NCBI GenBank assembly: GCA_963747735.1
Contig: CAVVGE010000018.1
Coordinates: 1-64,000, forward strand
DNA from: AP-15 sp963747735
GTDB lineage: Bacteria > Pseudomonadota > Alphaproteobacteria > ATCC43930 > CGMCC-115725
Reading direction: 5' to 3'
DNA length: 64,000 nucleotides
The position numbers and the translations under genes are program-made. The notes under the pieces were generated by a model. It saw only the letters and a program-made list of their open reading frames with translations. It was not told the DNA's origin and did not search any database. Positions 18,914-28,254 of this stretch are shown piece after piece. Every line of letters starts with the position of its first letter. Position 1 is the first letter of the stretch.

Positions 18914-21021
18914 TCAGCCCGCAGCGCGCCTGCTCGTCTCCGCTCAGAAAGGCAGGGAGATCGTCCGACGCTGCATCGTCGTCCGGGAAATCCGCGGCAC
19001 GCGCCTCGTCCTCGTTCGCGAAAGCGGCATCGGGGGCGGCACCGCCGTCATCGCCTTGCGCCGTGTCTGCGTCAGCGGCGATGCCGGGCGGCAGCCACGC
19101 CGCGGCGGCGTCGCGTGCCGCCTGGTCGAGACCGATTGCAGTGTTGCTCTCGGGATCGAACGCCGTCTCCAATGCCGCGGCGAGTGCGGCCTTTTTGTCG
19201 CCGGCATGGTCCTGCGCCCAGCGGCGGCCGAGGACGGTTTCGGCGACCGCAAGACCGTGCGCCTTCTTCGCCCGCCCCCAGTAATTGGCGGCGGTCGGCC
19301 GCCAGAAATCGGCAAACGGGATGGCCAGCCGCCGGATGGCACTTTCGATGACCGGATCGGCGCCATCCTCGACGGCGAGCTGCGGCTTGAGCGTAGCCGC
19401 GATGCACCAGGCGAAAAGGTCCTGCTTCGCCTCGGGCGGCAACGCCGCGAGCGCCGCGAACCCCTCCTGCCGGCTGCAGCGACAGCCAGTCGAGGGCGAG
19501 CGCCTTCTCGCGGGCGGCGAGGAGCCGGTCGGCCGGTGTCTCGGCGAGATCGTTCGACGAGGTCGCGAGCCGGGTCTCGGCGGCCCGCAGGTCGAGCGGG
19601 CGGGAGCGCCAGCCATGGTCGCGGAGATCGACGCACAATGCATAGAGCGTCAGGTCGAACGCCACCCCGAAATCGCCGGCAAGGTGCGCCTTCGCAATCT
19701 GCAGCCGGTGCGCCTTGAGGTCGTCGACGAGGGCCTGGCTGAAGCCGCATTCCTTGCGCAGCTGCGCTTCGCCGGTGAGCGGGCGAGGGGAGGGGCCGGC
19801 AAGCTCGGCGCCGGGCCCGAATGTTTCGTCGCCGTTCTCGGCTGTCTCGGCGCCGTTGCCGGCGTGCGCGGATGTCGCCGACCGCTCGACGAGGCCCTCG
19901 TAGATCCGAAAATCGCCGTCATCGCCGATCGTCACGATGCAGCCGGCGCGGGCCCGGTCTTCCGGTGCATAGACCGCCTCGGCTTCGGTCGTCTCGACCA
20001 GATCGTCGTGACGCGCCTGCAGGTCCTCGGCCTCGCTGACGAGCCCATCGGTCCAAGCGTCCTCGGGGAGCGCTTCGAGGGCGGCGAGACGGCCCTCGAT
20101 CGCCCGGAGCTCGGCGGCGACCGCCGGCGGGAATTCGGCAGCTTGCGGGCGTATATGCGCGTATTCGGCGGTGAAGCCGTAAGCCGGGTCGAGCATCGGG
20201 CGGACCCACGCCCAATGCGGGCGCAATTCTTCGGCCTTCTGTTCGAGCTTTTCGAGTGCCAGCCGCCGGACGAGTGCTGCATCGTCCATGAAGCCGTCCT
20301 CGTCGCCGCTGAAAAGATCGCGCGTCACCATGCCGCCGGCGGCCTCGTAGGCGGCCGAGCCGACAAACGCGCCGAGATGCGAGTCGAGCGGGACGGCACC
20401 TTCGGTCAGCAGCCGCCGTACGGTGTAAGGCTGGATGTAGGACTGGCCCTTGACCTGCTGCCACACAGCGAGCTGTGCGGCGTGGTCGGCGCCGAGCGTG
20501 AATGCCGTCATCACCTCGAGCGAGAGCTTGCCGGCGCGGAATTCGTCGAGCAGCTCCGGCGCTACGTTGCCGAGCTTGAGGCGCTGCTTGACGTGCCGTT
20601 CGCTGACCCCGAACCGGGTGGCGACCGTCTCGATCGGCTCGCCCGCGTCGATCAGCGCCGCCATCGCGGCGAATTCGTCTGCCGGGTGCATCGCGGCCCG
20701 CACCGTGTTTTCCATCAGCGAGGTTTCGAGCGCCGCTTCCGGCTTCTCGATGAGGCACGGCACCTCATAACCAGTGGGAATGACGCCCTCGGCGGCGAGC
20801 TCTTGCAGCGCCTTCAAGCGCCGGCTGCCGGCGGTGACGGCATAGATCCCGTTTCGCTCGGGTGTCGGGCAGACGACCAGGTTCTGTTTGAGCCCGCGGG
20901 TCGTGAGGCTCGCCTTGAGCTCCGCGTCTTCGGCCGCCGAGGGCGGGGTCTTGCGGGCATTGGCCGGCGACAGGACGAGCCGGTCGAGGGCGATCGTTCG
21001 GACAGCAGATGCCGCTTCCAT
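18914..21021 (-). pseudogene. ParB/RepB-like nuclease-domain protein, frameshifted
   Basis: From ATG 21021 the protein opens MEAASAVRTIALDRLVLSPANAR and has a ParB N-terminal domain (NLVVCPTPERNGIYAVTAGSRR; LETSLMENTVRAAMHPADE) and a helix-turn-helix (ETVATRFGVSERHVKQRL). A long C-terminal region follows. The frame slips near 19470; the other frame continues FAALAALPPEAKQDLFAWC and PTAANYWGRAKKAHGLAV, as in long plasmid ParB-like proteins. The true end is uncertain; a second slip near 18930 would give a stop at 18914. This class accompanies strawberry-notch modules and is distinct from the partition ParB of the parA operon. Confidence 0.75.
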
Positions 21022-21310
21022 ACCTGGGGTCTCCGGGACCGGCGGACGGAGCCTCTCTCTCGTCCTCCAAATCGGCCCGCAAAGCCCACTCGACCCTCTC
21101 CCTCTTTCCGATCCACCGGGTCCGCTTAGCCGAAAGAGTTGTGAGGCCAAACAAGACGTTGCCGGGGCGCCAGCTTGCCTGCGCGAGGGATCGTCACCGA
21201 ATGGCCAAGACGGCTGCGCCGGCTTGGGGAGCGCCCGCAGCCGGCGCGAGTAGAGCCTGGACCCCAACGGGGCGCGCCGCGGGCTCTTATCTTGACACAG
21301 GCAGGAAACC

Positions 21311-21634
21311 ATGCACATCATCTGCCGATATGGCATGAACGATCAGGGGTGCGCCCGCACGGCCTGTCGTATTCGTTTACGCTTCACGCGCCGGACGGCG
21401 CGCGTCTCGTCGGCTTTGACAACGCTCACGGGGTCCCGGCAAAGGGTTCGCGCTTCAGAAGGCCGGAGACAGCGAGCGATCACTAGCACCGCACCGAGAA
21501 CGACCCAGGGCCGACCCTATCAGTTCGTGGATGCGGATATTTTGCTGCAGGACTTCTTTCGAGAGGTTCGGAGAGTGCTCAGAGAGCGGGGGATTCCCGA
21601 AACCGTGATCGCGGTGGAGGAAGAGAGGAAATAA
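21311..21634 (+). pseudogene. DUF6516-like toxin remnant with nonsense and frameshifts
   Basis: Pieces in two frames: SYSFTLHAPDGARLVGFDNA followed by RPYQFVDADILLQDFFREVR and RERGIPETVIAVEEE. In the first frame ASDH is followed by TAG and then HRTENDPG, where the family is expected to have Trp (DHWHR), so TGG has become TAG. A further slip is needed before GRPYQF. It sits four bases ahead of a MarR-like HTH gene, the usual pairing. A substitution cannot be explained by an indel error, so this gene is probably truly dead. Confidence 0.5.
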
Positions 21635-21638
21635 CACA

Positions 21639-22017
21639 ATGAAGCGATACAAGATCCAGAGTTCTGGCCTCGCTCGAGGAAGAGATGCGAGCTGTCGCGC
21701 GCGGCGAGCGGCCAGCCCCGTCCGATGCCGCAAGGCCGAGCTTCAATTCGGTCGAGGCGGTGGCGCGGCTGTTGACACCCGAAAATCGCGCGCTGCTTGC
21801 GATGATCCGCGATAGGAAGCCTCAGTCAGTTGCGGAACTGGTTCAGCTGAGCGGCCGGTCGCAACCGAATCTCACCCGCACCCTGGCTAAGCTGGAAGCG
21901 GCAGGATTCATCACGATGAAGGCTCTCGGCCGGCGCAAGGCCCCGAGCGTCGCCGTCAGCAAAATCGTGGTCGGGATCGATCCGTATTCGGAGCACGACC
22001 AGCTGCGCGTCGCGTAG
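21639..22017 (+). pseudogene. MarR-like HTH regulator (COG4190-like), frameshift near the start
   Basis: ATG 21639 reads MKRYKIQS, then the frame slips one base near 21660 into LASLEEEMRAVARGERPAP, followed by a winged helix: ALLAMIRDRKPQSVAELVQL and SQPNLTRTLAKLEAAGFI. The intact part alone (ATG 21685) encodes 110 residues and could still be made. It would be the antitoxin/repressor of the upstream DUF6516-type gene. Confidence 0.6.
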
Positions 22018-22466
22018 CCCTTTGCAAAGACGCGTCGTTGAGGCCGACAATTCGCACGTATGCTCATACTCGAAAGCGAGCCCTTTTCGCAGGGCCGGCG
22101 CGAGGAGCGGTCATCGTTCCAAAGCAAGGTCGCGACCGGCGGCTGCTCGAGAAAGCTTCTCATCGACCAAGACTTGAACGCCCAACCTTTGCCAGAGCTG
22201 GGCTCTCTCACAATCGATTTGTGGATCTCCCCCATATTGCAAGAACGGGCGAGCGGTGCACCGTGGCTACCGCTATGCTTCGCGTTCTAGAGTAGGCGCA
22301 CCGCCGGAGGAGGGAGCGCCCTTGTGCCGGAGTTCGTCGGAGAGGGCGAAGGGCGTGCTGCCGCACTTAATTTAACGCTGGACGTATACGCAGAAAGGTT
22401 GTAAAATTTGCTATATGGCATGTGCGTAAATTCGCGTGTATTGAGAATTGATACCGTTATAATATA
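22018..22466. other. no gene seen
   Basis: Overlapping short frames with no recognisable protein. The right part (22370-22465) turns AT-rich ahead of the AbiEi gene and includes TATAAT at 22458-22463. Confidence 0.4.
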
Positions 22467-22484
22467 GTGATTGAGCCATCATTG

Positions 22485-23279
22485 ATGATCGCCAAAGGCC
22501 GTTCGCGGTTGAGCCAGGTGCTGCGCCAATCGGGAGGCATCGTGTCGGTTGGCGATGTCAGCGAGGCGCTGCGGGTGGAGCGGGTCGACGCCGCCAAGCT
22601 GCTCGCGCGCTGGAACGCGCAAGGGTGGGTAACGCGGTTGCGTCGCGGCTATTACGCGCCGGTTCCGCTGCAGGCGCTTGGCCAAGACCAGGTGCTTGAA
22701 GATCCGTGGGTCATCGTCCCGGAACTGTTCAGCCCAGCCTGCATCGGCGGCTGGAGCGCGGCGGAGCATTGGGGCCTGACCGAGCAGCTGTTCCGCAGCA
22801 CCTGCGTGCTGACGACGCGGCCGATTCGGCAGAAAGAGGAGACCGTTCAGGGGGTGCCCTTCGTCCTGAAGCACATCCGGAAGAGGGCGTTGTTCGGCAC
22901 GAGGCCGATCTGGCGAGGCACGGTCAAGGTCGAGGTGACGGGTCCCGACAAGACAATCATCGATATGCTCGACGATCCGGCAATCGGCGGCGGTATTCGG
23001 CACGTGGCCGACTGTCTCGAAAGCTATCTCGGCCGAGCGGACGGCACGGGCGAAAACCTGATCTCGGCAGCCGAGCAGCTTGGCAACGGCGCCGTGTTCA
23101 AACGGCTCGGGTTCCTTGCCGAACGGCACGAGGGGCAGGAGGCCCTCGTCGCGGCGTGCAAGGCGCACCTCTCGCAGGGCAACGCGAAACTGGATCCGTC
23201 CCTGCGGTGCCCTCGGCTCATGACGCGCTGGCGGTTGTGGGTACCTGCAAGCTGGTTGAGAACAGGGCAGGCGGCATGA
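22485..23279 (+). CDS. AbiEi-family type IV antitoxin
   Basis: N-terminal winged helix (RSRLSQVLRQSGGIVSVGDV; LLARWNAQGWVTRLRRGYYA) followed by the AbiEi C-terminal domain: GGWSAAEHWGLTEQLF, VTGPDKTIIDMLDDP and KLDPSLRCPRLMTRWRLWVP. AbiEi represses its operon and neutralises the nucleotidyltransferase AbiEii. ATG 22485 or GTG 22467 may be the start. The stop overlaps the ATG of the toxin remnant (ATGA at 23276-23279), the usual coupling, but only 23 toxin codons remain, so this is an orphan antitoxin. Full-length and open. Confidence 0.82.
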   Translation: MIAKGRSRLSQVLRQSGGIVSVGDVSEALRVERVDAAKLLARWNAQGWVTRLRRGYYAPVPLQALGQDQVLEDPWVIVPELFSPACIGGWSAAEHWGLTEQLFRSTCVLTTRPIRQKEETVQGVPFVLKHIRKRALFGTRPIWRGTVKVEVTGPDKTIIDMLDDPAIGGGIRHVADCLESYLGRADGTGENLISAAEQLGNGAVFKRLGFLAERHEGQEALVAACKAHLSQGNAKLDPSLRCPRLMTRWRLWVPASWLRTGQAA

Positions 23280-23347
23280 TCGATCGGGCGGATCTGCTGC
23301 GCCTAGCGAGCGAACTTGGCTTGGAGCCCCGGACGCGCGTTTGCTAG
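23276..23347 (+). pseudogene. AbiEii toxin, first 23 codons only
   Basis: MIDRADLLRLASELGLEPR matches the usual AbiEii opening, then the frame meets TAG at 23345. The nucleotidyltransferase domain is absent downstream, so the toxin has been deleted. Confidence 0.6.
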
Positions 23348-23489
23348 ACAGAGGAAGCCCCACGACGAACCTTGGTCATGCGGCACCAACCCGCGGATAA
23401 GAGCCAGATCAACCGTCGTCCACGCTTCCTGCCGCCCACTTCGGGAACCGATCTATCGAGACAAAGCCAGCAGCACTGGATAAATCATC

Positions 23490-23665
23490 CTCGCATCCCG
23501 CCGGAGGCGGCCGGCGCCAGACTTCGCGCCGAGCCAGAACGTGACGCCGATCGATCAACTGTATATCGTCCGGTTTGACCCCACAGGCGGTCAGCGTAGC
23601 CTCGACCTGGCGCGTTGGGGCTTGGTGACGTTCTGGGCCAATGACATCGCTGGCGAGCGAACGCG
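23490..23665 (+). pseudogene. SRAP/YedK (HMCES-type) remnant
   Basis: FAPSQNVTPIDQLYIVRFDP then SLDLARWGLVTFWANDIA matches the middle of SOS-response-associated peptidases, which cross-link to abasic sites. The catalytic N-terminal Cys region and the active His region are missing, so only about 55 codons survive. Confidence 0.55.
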
Positions 23666-23803
23666 GCACGCGATTTATTGTTTGTCCAGGACGGTGGGAG
23701 GGGGGATGCTGGCGGCGGCGAGGACAGGAAGCCGCGGATGTCGGCACGATGACGATATCTGGCTCGGTTCGGGGGCCTCCTCGGATCTGTTGGTGACGCA
23801 GCC

Positions 23804-24595
23804 ATGAGCGATCTGGAGTTCCAACGCGAGCTCAGCCCGGATCAGGTTCACGAGGCGTTATCGCTTCTGGACAACGCGGCCGGCGCCAAGGTTGGGCGTT
23901 CCCAGGCCGACGAATTGGGGGCGATCGAAGACGTGGATCCGGAAGCTGGCGAGGCCGCTGCAACCCGCGTCACGCATAGAGCGCCTCCTGCGACGGAAGA
24001 CCCGCAGCAGCAGGCGAAACGTATCAATCGATCCGCCATCTTCTTTTTTGGCCTCGGCGTCGCGGCCATGGCCACACTGGCGCTCTTGTCGTGGAGCGAA
24101 CCCGCGCCGACACCACCGTCACCACCAGCGGTCGCTCATCAGCAGGTTCCGATCCGGCAGCCGGCGCCGCCGATGAAAAGTGCCTTTCCGCCGCTCCCTA
24201 TTGCCAATCCTCCATCCGACCAAACTCCCGACGCGTCGGAGCGGCGGGCCGCGAAGGCAGAGGTCTCGGACTCCCTCCTTGCCGGTCCTGCCGATCTCGA
24301 TGCTGCAAAAAATGCGGCCGATGCCGCCGGCGGGATCCTTGGTAAGGCCGATATGGGCGCAGGTGCCGCGGCGGCCAACGGACGAGCGCAGCCCGACGAA
24401 CAAGCGCAGCACAAACCAAAGGAGGCCCGGCGGCATTCACGGGCGTCTCGGATCGCAACAACAAAGGAGCGATCCTGGTACAGTCATCCGCAGGCCCGCG
24501 CCGAAATCGACCCCGGCCAGTGTTCATTTTTCTTATGTCTTTCGTGGCAAGCTCAGCGCGTCTTCTACGAACCGCCGCGCAACGTAAATCAATGA
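23804..24595 (+). CDS. single-pass membrane protein of unknown function
   Basis: 263 residues. Acidic N-terminus (1-70), one transmembrane helix (~78-97, IFFFGLGVAAMATLALLSW), then a Pro/Ala-rich linker and a C-terminal patch CSFFLCLSWQAQRVFYEPPR that stands out as ordered. With the N-terminus inside, the bulk would be periplasmic. I do not recognise the family. The ordered C-terminal patch after a low-complexity linker suggests the patch is the functional part. Confidence 0.55.
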   Translation: MSDLEFQRELSPDQVHEALSLLDNAAGAKVGRSQADELGAIEDVDPEAGEAAATRVTHRAPPATEDPQQQAKRINRSAIFFFGLGVAAMATLALLSWSEPAPTPPSPPAVAHQQVPIRQPAPPMKSAFPPLPIANPPSDQTPDASERRAAKAEVSDSLLAGPADLDAAKNAADAAGGILGKADMGAGAAAANGRAQPDEQAQHKPKEARRHSRASRIATTKERSWYSHPQARAEIDPGQCSFFLCLSWQAQRVFYEPPRNVNQ

Positions 24596-25188
24596 CGGGC
24601 GTCCGCAGCTCACGGTGCCAACAATTGAAGGCGTGCGGTCAAGCAGGCGCGACCAGGGCCGGAACCTAAATTGACACAGCGGGCGCGCACCCGGCGGCTG
24701 TCGCTTGAACGGCGTAAGGCCATGCAGGTGTAAAATCGACCGAAATAGCGTCGGGATTTTTGACAACCGGGCCGGGATGAGCGGATGAGCGGTTAGGGCC
24801 TTGCCTACCGCGATTTTACTCGTTCGCGATTGTAAAGCGCCAGGGGCTCGGAGCATCAATTCGCGGCGGCTCGACCGAATCGAGAAGGGATCACCTAAAT
24901 TAGATCGGATCGACCGTATGTGGTCTCGTGATTGGCAGGACGAGTAGTAAGAATTCGACCTTTGTCGATGAAAAGGCAAGGAAAGATCGATGTTTTTTGG
25001 AGCGCCGACCCGTGACTGAAGAGGATTGATTTCTCGGATCTGTCGGAATTTTTGACAATCGCGAACTTGCGCCATTCCGCGTTAACCATCTAAGGCGAGG
25101 CACAGCAAGGAGTCGGTCTAAATGGCACGGATTTTGCCCAGCTTTAGGAGCGGGGAGCGCAGACCAATTGAGAAAGAGGAGAGCGGCC
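24596..25188. other. no gene seen
   Basis: About 590 bases. The only repeated string noticed is TTTTTGACAA near 24760 and 25048, which could be -35 elements. No protein or RNA is supported. Confidence 0.4.
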
Positions 25189-25836
25189 ATGAGGACAATG
25201 TTTTCCGTTTGCCTGGCGCTTGCAGTTGGAGTTTTCATAGCCGGTCCCGCACATGCGACCTTCATCCTGGACACGAGTTGCGGAGTATCGAAGTGCAATG
25301 CCGGCACTATGTTCTTTATCGACAATGCGAATAAAGATGTCTCGACCTTCACCGGCGCGGTCGGCGGGGCTAGCGGACCGGCGGTTACCGTTGATACGAC
25401 GGGGAATGTCGACACCGGGTCAGGTTTTGCCACGATCAAGCCGACGAAGGACGCTACCCTCACGGATCTGATTTTCACGCCGGCGGATGACACGCTTTTT
25501 AACGACTTCTCATTCCGCGGGCAGCTTGAACCGGACGGGTTTACCGGCACGTTAGATGTCACTTGGACCGATAGTCTCGGAACAACGGGAACCATCACTT
25601 TCACCGGGGTCAAAGGACCAAACGCCGATTTCGACCGCCTCGGTATCGTGTCGACCGATGGCGAGACCCTGAAATCCGTGGAAATTAGCACTCCCGGGAC
25701 AGAGAGCTTCAAGGAATTCAAGCAAGTCGAGTTCTCATTTGTGACGCCACCTCCGGTTCCCGAGCCGGCTACGATCGCGCTCATCGGCGGTGCGCTCGTG
25801 CTGTTCGGCATAGTGTGGCGGCGCCGGTCCAGCTGA
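25189..25836 (+). CDS. PEP-CTERM exported protein
   Basis: 215 residues from ATG 25189, with GAGGAG upstream; ATG/alternative starts further up lack this. Signal peptide MRTMFSVCLALAVGVFIAG, a beta-rich Thr/Asp/Gly body, then VPEPATIALIGGALVLFGIV and a basic end: the PEP-CTERM tripartite sorting signal recognised by exosortase. No exosortase is in the window. Surrounded by mobile debris yet intact, with its own terminator. Confidence 0.82.
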   Translation: MRTMFSVCLALAVGVFIAGPAHATFILDTSCGVSKCNAGTMFFIDNANKDVSTFTGAVGGASGPAVTVDTTGNVDTGSGFATIKPTKDATLTDLIFTPADDTLFNDFSFRGQLEPDGFTGTLDVTWTDSLGTTGTITFTGVKGPNADFDRLGIVSTDGETLKSVEISTPGTESFKEFKQVEFSFVTPPPVPEPATIALIGGALVLFGIVWRRRSS

Positions 25837-25851
25837 CGACGCCAGGCTCCT

Positions 25852-25885
25852 GAAAGAAGGCGGCAGATCGGCCGCAGTTCTTTTT
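25852..25885 (+). terminator. rho-independent terminator of the PEP-CTERM gene
   Basis: GCGGC (25860-25864) and GCCGC (25871-25875) form the core stem, extended by AAGAA/TTCTT, and five or more T residues follow. Confidence 0.55.
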
Positions 25886-26057
25886 GGGGGGCGTCAAGGC
25901 AGGGGCACACTCTTGTGTGTGCACGTCCCATGTGGGTGCAAGTCCCACCATAAGCTGGTCACGGCTGGCCACTGAGTCTGCCAGCGCATCCCGCCTATGT
26001 TCCTGGTCCGTGCCGCGGAGCGTACTATGTCCTGACCCGCAACCGGCAGGACCCGGC

Positions 26058-26690
26058 TTAGAGTTCGAAGGCGAAGTCTCGCTCTTGTGTTCGATCGCGC
26101 TCGGGCTGGTGGGTGCGCGTGGGCTCGCGGCCAGCGGCGAGTGCCGCCCGCGCCGCCTCGGCCGCAAGGCGCAGCAGAATCTCCGGCAGGTTCTCCTTCG
26201 TGATGACGACGAGGCCTGGCTTCTGCAGATCGGAGCCGACCTTGCCGAGAAAGACGTTCGGCGCGACGCCGATCGAGCAGGTGAGGCACTCGTCGATCTG
26301 CTCGCACAGCGCCTGCTTGAGTTTGAGCGCCAGGGCGCGGGCGACCGGCACCTGCCGCTGATCGCCCATCAGGCGGCCGGCGACCTCGTCGATCGAGCAG
26401 ACCTTCTCGACCGGTACGCAGGTGTCGACCGCCGCCAGCATGCGTTCGTGATAGTCGGTCCAGAGCCGGTGCCGGGCCTGCACCGGAATCACCGCGGGGC
26501 AAATCCGTTTTGCCTCGTGCACCAATGTCCCTGTCGTGATGCCGAGGCGCTTGGCTTCATAGCTGGCGGCAATCGCCAGGCCGAGCTGGTCACCGTCTGC
26601 ACGACGATGACCGGTTGCCCGCGTAGGGCCGGATTATCCTGCTGCTCGCACGACGCGAAGAAGGCGTTGAGGTCGAGGAACAGCCACTGG
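26058..26690 (-). pseudogene. Y-family DNA polymerase (DinB/UmuC-like), N-terminal half
   Basis: LFLDLNAFFASCEQQDNPAL is the metal-binding Asp motif of Y-family polymerases; the frame then slips near 26590 into AASYEAKRLGITTG, and continues CSIDEVAGRLMG (second catalytic pair, Asp-Glu) and LTCSIGVAPNVFLGKVGSDL. The last ~38 residues are unrelated and the thumb and little-finger domains are absent. The 5' end abuts a VirB11 fragment on the other strand. Confidence 0.7.
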
Positions 26691-26808
26691 ACGGCACAGG
26701 TAACAGGTAACGGTCGCCCTGCTGGAAGCGGGCTTTAAATTCGACCCCGGTGACGAGGCCTACCGCAGATCGCGCAATGCGAGCCGCCACACGATCTATC
26801 GGCTGCCC

Positions 26809-26943
26809 TATGAGCCGGTGCGCATGCGCCCCGATCGCGTGCTGTTGCAGGAGCTGCGCGACGACGCGGCCTGGACCTATGTCAACGAGGTGACGAGCGG
26901 CCATCCGGGCTCGATCACGACAATTCACGGCCATGGCTTCATG
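26809..26943 (+). pseudogene. VirB11-type secretion ATPase fragment
   Basis: RMRPDRVLLQELRDDAAWTY and VNEVTSGHPGSITTIHG match the Asp box, Walker B and His box region of VirB11 ATPases of type IV secretion. Only ~45 codons survive; flanking sequence on either side is not VirB11. It shows that conjugation machinery once lay here. Confidence 0.6.
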
Positions 26944-27231
26944 CCGCTATCAGCGTGGATCGTGTCCGGCGCCGGTCTTTACCTCGCCAGCTTCACGCTG
27001 CGAGCAATACCACGGTCTGGCGCGCGGCCATTTCACGGTGCGCCGGCTGGAGCGTGTTTATGGCGCCGAAGCGGTGCGGGCCGAATACGACCAGCTCAAG
27101 ACCTCAGAGCTGCGCCAACCGCTGCAGATAGCTGATCTGTCCCAGGCTGCCGGCTACAGCCCCTTCTCTGGAAATAGTACCCCATAACGTCCTTTATGGT
27201 ACAGCACGCAGTCGCAAAGGGGAGGGGATCG

Positions 27232-28238
27232 ATGCCCAAGTCCGAGGTGCCCGATAACGGGCTGGGGAAAACGACCGCGGTCGCGATCCTTGAACCGGCG
27301 GCGAACACGATGCTGGTGCCGGCGATGGTCGCCGCCGCCGGCGAGCGCGCCGCGCTCCGGTTCATCGACTTCTTCACCGCCAACATCCGCAACCCAAACA
27401 CCCGCGCCGCCTATGCGGTCGCGGTGCGCGGCTTCTTCGCCTGGCTCGACCAGCGCGACATCCGCGAGCTCGGCGCGATCCGCACCCATCACGTCTCGGC
27501 TTACGTCGAGACCCTGACCCGGACCTATAAGGCGCCGACCGTCAAGCAACATCTGGCGGCGCTGCGCATGCTGTTCGACTGGCTGATCGTCGGCCAAGTG
27601 GTCGAGCAGAACCCGGCCGCGGCAGTGCGCGGGCCCAAGCATGTGGTCAAAAAGGGAAAAACGCCGGTCCTCGACGGCGATGAAGCCAAGAAGCTGATCG
27701 ACAGCATCGATGTGTCGACGATCGTCGGGTTGCGGGACCGGGCGCTGATCGCTCTCCTTATATAGCTTCGCCCGGATCTCGGCCGCGCTCCATATGAACG
27801 TCGAGGACTACTACCGACAGGGCAAACTTGTGGGTGCGCCTGCACGAGAAAGGCGGCAAGCAGCACGAGATGCCAGCGCACCACCTGCTCGAGGGCTACA
27901 TCGACGAATATGTGATGGCGAGCGGCATCGGCGCAGAGAAGGCCTCACCCCTCTTCCGCACCCTGGGCGGCCGCGGCCGCAAGCAGTTAACGGCCGATCG
28001 GATGAGCCGGCAGGACGCGCGGCGCATGATCGTGCGACGCGCCCTGAAGGCCGGCATCATCACGCGGCTCGGCTGCCACACCTTCCGGGCGACCGGGATC
28101 ACGGTCTATCTGCTCAACGGCGGATTGCTCGAATACGCCCAGCAGATGGCGGCGCATGAAAGCGCTCGCACGACCAAGCTCTACGACCGCCGCAACGACC
28201 AGGTCACGCTCGATCAGGTCGAGCGCATTGTGCTGTAA
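27232..28238 (+). pseudogene. tyrosine recombinase/integrase, frameshifted in the middle
   Basis: Start at ATG 27232 behind GGGGAGGGG. SAM-like core-binding domain (~45-135: FIDFFTANIRNPNTRAAYAV; VKQHLAALRMLFDWL), then the catalytic domain: LRDRALIALLI stops at a TAG near 27765, and the sequence continues in other frames as SFARISAALHM (catalytic Arg), CHTFRATGITVYL (HxxR) and MAAHESARTTKLYDRR (His and the Tyr nucleophile). About 330 codons. Two small indels at 27765-27828 inactivate it as written. It may have integrated the plasmid block; no tRNA attachment site is seen nearby. Confidence 0.8.
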
Positions 28239-28254
28239 GAGGGGGAATGCGCGC

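Noticed and set aside
19285..21129. 614-codon plus-strand open frame
   Set aside because: Antisense of the ParB-like gene; its sequence is the reverse reading of ParB codons and has no recognisable family.
22441..22463. promoter for the AbiEi gene (TTGAGA and TATAAT)
   Set aside because: The two boxes are only 11 bases apart, so they do not form a standard promoter although TATAAT itself may be a real -10.
27177..27202. imperfect inverted repeat GTACC..GGTAC before the integrase as an attachment site
   Set aside because: Arms have a two-base bulge and no second copy or tRNA was found; too weak to call att.
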